Source of the DNA: Cladopsammia gracilis
Taxonomy: Eukaryota; Cnidaria; Anthozoa; Scleractinia; Dendrophylliidae
Length of the DNA stretch: 64,000 nt
NCBI GenBank assembly: GCA_022457155.1
Contig: JAJGOT010000051.1
Coordinates: forward strand, 1,332,501-1,396,500
Direction of reading: 5' to 3'
Shown one piece after another: positions 56,558 to 64,000 of the stretch; within the stretch, counting starts at the first letter, position 1, and each line of letters begins with the position of its first letter. The translations under genes were made by a program, and so were the position numbers. Below the pieces are notes generated by a model. That model had not been told where the DNA came from, did not search any database, and saw only the letters and a list, made by a program, of their open reading frames with translations.

Positions 56558-56860
56558 TTAATGAGTCAAATTGGAGATGCGGGAACGGAAGATGGCACTA
56601 GAATTACAGTTCACAAATAAGTCTGTCGGTATATTGTTCCACTGCAAAATAGTTCTTGGAAAAAAGGAGAGTTGGTGTGATCTGGTTTTACAAGTTATGG
56701 GGCGGATGGTGTGGTCATGGGTGTGGCGAGATCTAACTGGATCCTTGAGTTTATGTTGGTTGCAGGCGACAAGTCCAATAAATACAATAAATATTGAGTC
56801 ACGCAGCACAAGGATACAAGTAGGAAATTATCTAATCACTTGTGCTGCGTGGCTCAACAT
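56558..56860 (-). pseudogene. LINE ORF2 C-terminal fragment
   Basis: The minus strand reads SHQLSFFPRTILQWNNIPTD, the signature FFPRTIxxWNxLP tail of CR1/L2-type LINE polyproteins. A 5'-truncated remnant with a 3' end at lower coordinates (AT-rich, AATAAATAAATAA-like on the plus strand near 56522). Confidence 0.7.
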
Positions 56861-56927
56861 TTATTGTTTCCTTCACATTCTCATTTCCACGAACTACAAC
56901 CTTATCACCTTATACTCCCCCGCGGCC

Positions 56928-57000
56928 TGGTAGCTCAAACGGCAGAGCGACGGAAGATCTAATCCGCAGGTCGTGGGTTCGAAACCTACGGAGGTCAATG
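56928..57000 (+). mobile_element. tRNA-like sequence (SINE head or tRNA pseudogene)
   Basis: GGCCTGGTAGCTCAAACGGC (A box) and GTCGTGGGTTCGAAACCTAC (B box and T arm) give a tRNA-like fold. The anticodon stem has a mismatch and an oversized loop. Not a convincing functional tRNA. Confidence 0.45.
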
Positions 57001-57216
57001 CATACTAGGGATAAAGTCCAGTAAGAAATTTTTGGGTTGTTCTCAGCACTAAAAATTAACCACAGATTAAATTCTTTGATTTCCTATTCACGTTTTATGT
57101 GCTCCTATTAAAAGAACTATAAACCGTTGACTTGTGACGGACGAATAACATTATATCTACGACTGCCATTCCTCTGACAGCCCAAGCTCGGTTTCCTTAC
57201 TGCAATATACCTAATA

Positions 57217-57423
57217 TATATAGATAGGCTAAGCCTAACAGCGTAGCTCTCTGAACAGAAAGCCGATGATAAGCTTAACTAAGGTGAAAGGATTAAGATT
57301 GACGACCGGGCTAATTTTCAATTTTAGCAATTCTCAAAAACAGTATTACGCGACCGTCTGCACAGTACATTTAGACCGTACAAAAGTTCACAAAACAGCT
57401 TTTTCTAGGTCTAGAATAACTAG
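57217..57423. mobile_element. Dispersed repeat family 2, copy 3 (inverted)
   Basis: Reverse complement of 17096-17335: GAACAGAAAGCCGATGATAAG, TTAAGATTGACGACCGGGC, CGCGACCGTCTGC, TAGGTCTAGAATAACTAG. Confidence 0.7.
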
Positions 57424-60000
57424 TTTGAGAGATATTTTAGGATCCTTTTAGGGTTTTCACTTTCAGTTGTCATTTTAGGGTGCTTTTGGAGTAAAGAAAA
57501 GGCAGTTTTATATGGCACTACTTTCTAAATTTAGTGCAAATAGAACTTTTTTAACCGAATTGGTCGCCCAAAAAAATCGGAAAAATTCTAATGGGTTTAC
57601 GGTTTTGGTACCTCATTATTCACAAGTCAGTGTGAACATTGCGTTTTGTTGCAGTGAATGAAATTATGTAACAGATGTTTGAATTCTATGGTAATACCCA
57701 GGACAGAAATATTTTCTTTCGCACTAGAGTCACTCCTTGGTTACCTGTAACCAGCGTTTGAACTGAATTCTTTATTCTTTATTCGAAATAATATGATGCA
57801 TAGTCCACTACCGTTTTGTTCTCTCTCCCTGCTTTAGGGTTTAGGGTACCTGAAACGGCTTCAAGACAAGATCGGGCCTCCGAAAAGTGGAGAACCGCTC
57901 AATAAACGAGACTGCGATACATGAGTTTTAGTGCTGAAAAATTGGCGGGCGGGCATCATGACAATAGATCAATGTTTTCGACCTTCTCTACTTCTCAGTA
58001 CAATATAATCAGTGACAAACTGTGTGCTAGAAAAGTCAATCGAAGTCGTAAAATTAAATCATCTACGTCCTGAGAACAACCCGTACCGTAAGAAAAGAAG
58101 TTCTATTACTGATACAAATTCGCTAAATGTCCAACTTTCCTTGAATTGACAGAAAAACGATTCACAATAACATCAGTTCCTACTTGCTGGGCTCATGGCG
58201 CCGGACAAACATTGCTTAGAACCGGCTAATACTGTGTTCACATCAGCACTGAAACATGTTTACAGTTAACAGGTTTACAGTAAACAGGTTTACAGTAAAC
58301 AGGTTTAGTTTCCTGCTAACATGTTCGCAATTTCATTGTTCACATTAGTTGTTAATTTCAAAACACGTTTTACGCCTGGTTCTATAAATTATGCTGTTTT
58401 ACGAAACATGCGTATCGTAATAAAGCTCGCATAGAATCTTTATTATTACACATGAACTGAAAATAAATAGAGCTCAATTTTGCTGTTGCATGATTCGTGG
58501 CTTAATCTCACTCGTCAAGCCCGTCGGGAACTAAGGGCATTGCAGCGTTTTACAAGGAACACGACATTTGCGTTAACGTGTTTCGTCTGGCTTAGATCGA
58601 AATTAACTTAAAATCTCACATTCAACTCTGCACATAAAACTTCTTATGCTGTGTTCACACTCGGGGGAAACATGTTTAGCCTGATTATGAATGAAATATG
58701 TTTCACTTTGTAAAGTGTTCACATCAGGCCGCGCATCTAATTTGCGCGAATTAATGAAACTACCGCACGAGGTAGTTCCTGTTAGGGCGTTTTGTAACCC
58801 TTGTTTCATTCCTGTTATAACCCCTGTCCCCAACCGTACTAAAGCCGTTATGAAGAACCTCTTCACGACTTCTTCTTGGGAGTTTACACCATGCTAATTC
58901 TTTAAAAAAGTGATAGAATAGATGATCGCGTGACTCAATGCTTTTAACGCCTCTTAAAAGGACGCAGTCCGCAAAATATTTTTAAACGGCAATAAAGTAG
59001 AACAAGTACGAACAGCAATAGAACAAGTACGAACCTCGTAGGGGACAATATATTTTTTCAGTTCAAACCACGAGATAAAAATAGCAAGCGATACCCAAAA
59101 TGTTCATCTTTTAGCTAAAACGACGGAAGGGGTGTATTTCTTATGCAAAATCCAAATCCGGATAATTATTTTCAAAACCCGATTTTCAGTTTTTTCACTG
59201 AGATTCACAATCACATTGGAGAATTATAAATAGATATACTACAGATCTGAAAATAATACGCACAGCCAGTGGTAACTCAAAACAATATAAGATGACATAT
59301 TGCCCCACAGGGTCTGTTTTTATCGCCATTTTTTTCCGTTTAGAGCACTTTTTCTTTTGGAAACGAAAACTTCAAATGACCTAATGTTTGATATGAAATA
59401 TTTCCTTCAACGGCACTTTTTAAAATATCTGTCAATGATCATTTCGAAATAACAGAAACGTTTTGACAGATTTTTTCGTATGACTGAACCTTTGTAGGCA
59501 AAATTCTCTCGAACGCCGTGACACACGATGCATTGAAGCAGCATGACACACAAAAACACTACATTCCCACCCTTAACAAAAACATACGCTTCAAACAGAT
59601 TTACCAAGTGTTCCATTTCGCTGTTTGCGTGCGCTTGTCTTTGGCTGCGTGAAGCCTGTCACGCACTTTTGAACTTAGTGAATTTTTAAAATTCATTTTT
59701 ATAAATGTCGATTTTTCATGGCACTATTTGCATTCATTTAAAAGGCACAAAAATGTCTCGGTTATTCCATCTCACTGCTACAATTTATTGTACGTGCCTT
59801 ACACCCTATCACTGAATCTCCACAGAGTTTTGCCATTCTTTTTCAGCGGTTGTGTTCAGTGATTTCGTTCTCTTTTATTTCGACGCTGGATCATTTGAGC
59901 ATTGGGGTTGGTTTTTTCTCCGCCCTCCTCCCTTTTAGCGACGTCGGCTATCTCCACAATTTCAGTCCCACTCTATTACTTATACAAATTTTTGTTCTCT
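57424..60000. other. Non-coding intergenic DNA
   Basis: Short tandem ACAGGTTTACAGTAA motif at 58262-58308. TGTGTTCACA...GAAACATGTTTA occurs as a direct repeat at 58233 and 58650. Otherwise no supported gene, RNA or repeat ends. Confidence 0.4.
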
Positions 60001-60331
60001 CATATCTCAATAAGTGGGCGGCACGGTGGTCTAGTGGTTAGCGCGTCGGACTTTCAACCTGAAGGTCGGTGGTTCGAAGCCTGGTCTCTGCCGTCGTGTT
60101 GTTTCCTTAGACAAGAAACTTTACTCCACACTGTCTCTCTCCACCCAGGTGTATAAATGGGTACCGGCGACAAAATGCTGGGGGTAACCCTGCGATGGAC
60201 TAGCATCCTATCCAGGGGGGAGTAGCAATATTCCTAGTCGCTTCATGCTATAGAAACCGGGTTTAAGCTCCGGCCGTTATGAGCCTTCTGGCTCGGGTGC
60301 GCGACTTTACTTACTTACATATCTCAATAAG
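60001..60331 (+). mobile_element. Full-length tRNA-derived SINE with 14-bp target duplications
   Basis: The body at 60015-60317 opens GGGCGGCACGGTGGTCTAGT (A box) with B box GGTTCGAAGCC, continues ACAAGAAACTTTACTCC and ends in (ACTT)n. CATATCTCAATAAG flanks it exactly (60001-60014 and 60318-60331). Intact promoter boxes and perfect duplications imply a recent insertion. Related to 42461-42709. Confidence 0.85.
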
Positions 60332-61745
60332 CATGAGTCATACAGTGCCTTTTAAACAGATGTGAATTTATTGCTATTTAAGACACTTTTCATCGTAAAC
60401 CAATACATTCGGCTGTCTATTTGATACGTACTCCAACACACCCATTTACATAATAACTGCATCACGTAGCAATATCCACAGTACAGATGTAAAAGGATAC
60501 CAGAGATCTGCAGTGTATTTTCGAAAGGAATCGAAACAGAATCAAAGGTACAGGTAATTTCTCTGTTTAAAAAAGCCATTTATTTAACACAATGTTTAAA
60601 CTCATCTAAGTAAAACCCCAAGTCTAGAGCTATGCTGAATAGCAACAAAAGTTTGTGGACTAATCTGTGAAGAATATACTCCCCATTGGAAATTAGACTA
60701 TTCCTTACCTGTCCTGAGAACAGAAAATAGAAAGTTGATACGGAATTATCCATAAAGAGGAACACAAAATTTCTACCTCTCGACTCATTGCCATTTTTAC
60801 GTGGATTTCGTGGATTTACGTGGATTTCGCCTGAGCATTTGTTCGGTCCGAGAAAAGGCCATAATAACGAGTGAGGCGGAGTTCTTCTCTATGTTTGAAG
60901 AAAAAAATAGAACTACCTGTCGTTTACACGGTTTATTTCACTCTTGATATTTAGAGAATGGACGTTTGGAGCCATTGTACTGTACAGCGAAATCTATTAT
61001 TTTCGGTCCGGAATAGTACGTGGAGTTGTCCGCAGACACGCGCGTCCACGAAATTGCGCCCAATATTCTTAATACAATCGCACATTCTTACAAGGCAGCT
61101 TGCTCTCTAAGAAACATCACAGAATTCACAGTAACTCTACTTCAGTAATATTGATAATTTAATTAATTACACGAGCAACCAGCACTGCAGCTTGATAGTG
61201 AAGGCCGTGTATTGATATTTGTATTGGCCGGTGAATTGAATTTTATACATGTAAAAGATGGGCTCTTTTGAAGCAAACTGCAGACAAAACGTTCAGTTAA
61301 ACGGCAAACACAATGGACTTATCTGTTATCCCTAAAATGCGAATGATTCACGATCTTCAAACACTTTTGATGAATTCAATCCAGACTTCATACTTACGCC
61401 GCGAAAATGCTTTTGTAATGTTATGGTGGGATAAACGGGAGGAAAAAAGTTACAGTTTTTGCCATCTTAGACGGATAACTCGTATTAAACATACTAAACA
61501 TTTTGTCATCTTTAAAAGTATATTCGTCGATAACAGCACACTAAGACTACAATTACACTAGAGGAGATTTTTCCGGATTCATAAATGTTTCCGGATTTAT
61601 TAAATTTAGGGTATTCGGATTCGCAGGCGTTTATACTAAAGGATATTCTGATTATCAACCGTTTAAACACATCCATAAATCCGAGGACATTCACGCGGGA
61701 ACGGTTACCAAGCAGGCTTGCTCATCCTCGGCGGACATCAACAAA
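60332..61745. other. Non-coding intergenic DNA
   Basis: No recognised gene or element. Confidence 0.35.
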
Positions 61746-61898
61746 ATGCCGCCCGGAAAGAGGTCCAGAACGGATTCAGATGCTACAGAAAACGTTAGTT
61801 GGACAGATGATGTCCCACCAGGCACTTGTCCTGTCGGGTCTTACCCAAAAACGTCGAGGTCTTCGGTCCTGCCATCGTTGCCGTCTCCGGCAAAATAG
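61746..61898 (+). CDS. Small ORF of unknown function
   Basis: Fifty codons from ATG to TAG (MPPGKRSRTDSDATENVSW... ending SPAK), basic N-terminus, no domain. It sits just upstream of a repeat hairpin. It could be a first exon of a transposon-borne gene or chance. Confidence 0.2.
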   Translation: MPPGKRSRTDSDATENVSWTDDVPPGTCPVGSYPKTSRSSVLPSLPSPAK

Positions 61899-61936
61899 AG
61901 AACTTATTAGCAACAGACGTTTTCGGGGCGACGGCC

Positions 61937-62012
61937 ATTCTCGTCCCCAGAGCCGCTTGGCCCTCTTAACCGCCGGAACCTGAGTACGAGAGCCAAGGGG
62001 CTCTGGGGACGC
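61937..62012. repeat. Hairpin related to the repeat at 8.3-8.5 kb
   Basis: CTCGTCCCCAGAGCCGCTTG pairs imperfectly with CCAAGGGGCTCTGGGGACG. Shared CGTCCCCAGAGCC motif. Confidence 0.55.
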
Positions 62013-62310
62013 AGGATTTGATTGGCTAGAATCTGGACTTCCGGTTGGTTCTGCTCATGCTCAAAATGCTCAAAATGGCGGACGTGCCTTCAATATAAAG
62101 AACACGGTGCAAGAAAAGGCAGGATTCTGGCTGTTTCATTTCAGAAGTTGGACGTTTATCTTTCGCGAGGAGTAGTTAGATGTTATCGTTAAACTTTTGG
62201 AAGTTTCCGAGTCGTGAATATGGTAACAATCATCGTGATCTGATAGTTGGAGGATTTTTGGCTTATCCACTGGATCAGCTTATATTACTTTTAAACTTGT
62301 CATCAACTTA

Positions 62311-62355
62311 TGGCTAGTCTGGCCGATTCCGAGATTTTTGCATCCAGAAGTCAAG
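62311..62355 (+). CDS. Possible first coding exon of a gene running off the right side
   Basis: ATG followed by MASLADSEIFASRSQ and donor-like CAAG|GTATAG. Upstream (about 62080) is AAAATGGCGGACG, another YY1-like start context. A next exon-like block with good signals is at 62787-62860 (CTTTGCTCAG acceptor, GCAG|GTGAAT donor), open in all three frames. The in-phase reading (GRAFPLLLQRSREIY) looks less protein-like than the out-of-phase one (QSISTVIAKVKGDLQ), so the join is doubtful. Confidence 0.25.
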
Positions 62356-63286
62356 GTATAGATAATAATTTAAGACTACATTTCGAAATTTCTGGGCTAT
62401 TGTAGGAGTCTATTTGAAATGTGAAGGTGGATTTCAATCGAGTTTAATTAGAATTTAATGTGCAGATACTGACTGAGACAGATGTGCAGGTGCTGACAAT
62501 GATATGTAAATTATTTAATGTTACTTACGGCCACATATCAATGGTGTTTTAATACACAAATCTTTGACTTCACTAATGGCATCTTTTGGACATTTCAAAC
62601 TTGTACAATATTTCCCTTTTATACAAGCTTAGCCAGACATTTTGAATTCATCTAAGACAGAACAGGGAAAAAAATAAAGAGAATTAAAATTATCTATTAT
62701 GAAATGTTGAAAAATGTGTTGTGGCTTTCTGCGCAACTCTTCAAATAAAATCACTCTTAGCATCTACATATGACTTCTTTGCTCAGGCAGAGCATTTCCA
62801 CTGTTATTGCAAAGGTCAAGGGAGATCTACAAGTATCCCAAAAGTCAAAGAAGCTTGCAGGTGAATCAATCAGTGATATATTTCACTGCTACTGAAATAT
62901 GTCACTTCTTATCACTATATTAAATTTGCCTGCTGAAGGCCACTGTTCTCTGTTTCTGTAAACATATTTTTTTTTGGGGGCTTTAGATCATCTCATCAGC
63001 TCAGAGGGATTAGGGTGATTTAGATAGACAAGATGTGTACAGATGCAAAAGACATGAAGACTGATTGAGCTCCAGCATCTGTCTTCTTGGTTCCTTTGCA
63101 CATGCACTTGCTTCGCTCAACAGATTCTCCCTTTCCACATACTCCATTTGAGCCTCTGCAGAGATGACAGGCTTTCAAGATAGATAACAAGATCCAACAT
63201 CATCTTCAGATATTTTTAAAGAACCTTGTTAATATTTAATCCTCAAACTCCCGTCAGTAAAAAGTTTGTATATGAACTAATGCCAA
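62356..63286. other. Non-coding or intronic DNA
   Basis: Apart from the exon-like block at 62787-62860 nothing is recognised. Confidence 0.3.
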
Positions 63287-63855
63287 CATACCCGGGGGAG
63301 GGGGGGGGGGGGGGGGGTGCTTGGATCAACTTCCAGTGCCAGGGTATGTGCTGCCGACCTCTCAGAGCCCCTACTTCATTTTAGTATAAATCTACTAGCG
63401 TTTTATCAGGAATGCCGTTCTCTTGTAATTTTTGGCTACGCTACTTACTACCTAACCTGTTGTAGAAAGTGAGTATGTGCGGTTGTCAGTGGTCATTGCT
63501 ATTCAATAACAACTCATCAAGTATCACAAGATAGAAATCTTGAGCTCAATCCAATTATTAAATAGTCTATTCTGTGGCCAATTATAGACCCATATTTGTC
63601 ACTTTTGTGAAAATGTAAACTTTGTGATCCAAACTTAGTCACTTTGTTTTTAATCTCCCAAATCCATACTAGAATTAAACTACCCCCCCCCCCCCCCTCA
63701 AAAAAAAAAAAAGAAAATTGCCAGAATTTTCTTACTCCAAAAAGTCCAGAAAATGTGCGAACCTATACTCTGTTGAAAATGTAACCCTATTATAGTTAAT
63801 CCAGTTGTGAAAATACGACCCCATCCGGCGGAAGGGAAGTACTCCCCTCCCCCAG
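63287..63855. repeat. G-run-ended repeat, same style as 31.4-31.7 kb
   Basis: AACATACCCGGGGGAGGGG at the left, AGTACTCCCCTCCCCCAGG at the right; C-run and A-run at 63683-63712. Inverted G-rich ends resemble those of the inner element at 31425-31722. Confidence 0.5.
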
Positions 63856-63928
63856 GCAACCTACCAGGAACTGGAAATCATCTATCTGTTCTTGTGCCAC
63901 ATGAGGTAGCACTGTCATAATGATTTCA

Positions 63929-64000
63929 GAGGCGGATCGAGGATTTTTTTATTGGGGCGGGCTATGGGTATTTGCCTAAGTCAACAAAATTTTTCATTGT
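63929..64000. mobile_element. Start of a GGCGGATC-ended element, cut by the window edge
   Basis: GAGGCGGATCGAGGATTTTT resembles the end of the TIR element at 22819-23095. Its other end is outside the window. Confidence 0.35.

Noticed and set aside
56571..56933. 120-residue plus-strand ORF
   Set aside because: Antisense of the LINE C-terminal fragment.

Overview
This is AT-rich animal DNA, most likely from an anthozoan cnidarian and plausibly a stony coral. The evidence is spliced genes with GT-AG introns, symmetrical phase-1 exons coding VWA and thrombospondin type-1 modules, a single-exon divergent class A GPCR, and very many small DNA transposons, LINE, Penelope-like and tRNA-derived SINE remnants. 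The species call is inference; no species-diagnostic locus is present.

Left part (1-29.9 kb): mostly repeats. The only convincing protein gene is the intronless seven-transmembrane receptor on the minus strand at 4591-5841, which has non-canonical DRY, CWxP and NPxxY motifs. The rest is LINE 3' ends, SINE copies, many foldback or terminal-inverted-repeat elements (several nested), a three-copy tandem repeat near 24.1-24.5 kb, and two tRNA-His copies inside the arms of a large inverted duplication (21.43-21.96 kb and 28.4-29.4 kb).

Centre (29.9-54.7 kb): one large plus-strand gene fills about 25 kb. I could follow 12 coding exons with consistent splice sites and reading phase: a signal-peptide exon, two 39-nt duplicated microexons, then VWA, TSP1, TSP1, VWA, TSP1, VWA. 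The joined frame is 2427 nt (808 residues plus stop). It predicts a secreted, metal-dependent adhesion or extracellular-matrix protein of the kind found in coral skeletal matrix and mucus. Its 9.5-kb second intron is a transposon graveyard. It holds a CR1/Jockey-type LINE, an L1/Tx1-type LINE split by a CCC-ended DNA element, a Penelope fragment with a decayed hammerhead-like core, a THAP-like exon and an unknown ORF under inward-facing promoter-like inverted repeats, and a segmental duplication.

Right part (54.7-64 kb): repeats again (foldbacks, LINE tail, a SINE with perfect 14-bp target duplications). A possible 5' end of another plus-strand gene lies near 62.3 kb; it would continue beyond the window and is weakly supported.

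The two convincing genes share no obvious pathway. The most noteworthy items are the VWA/TSP1 mosaic gene with its microexon duplication, the motif-poor GPCR, and the layered transposon nests.
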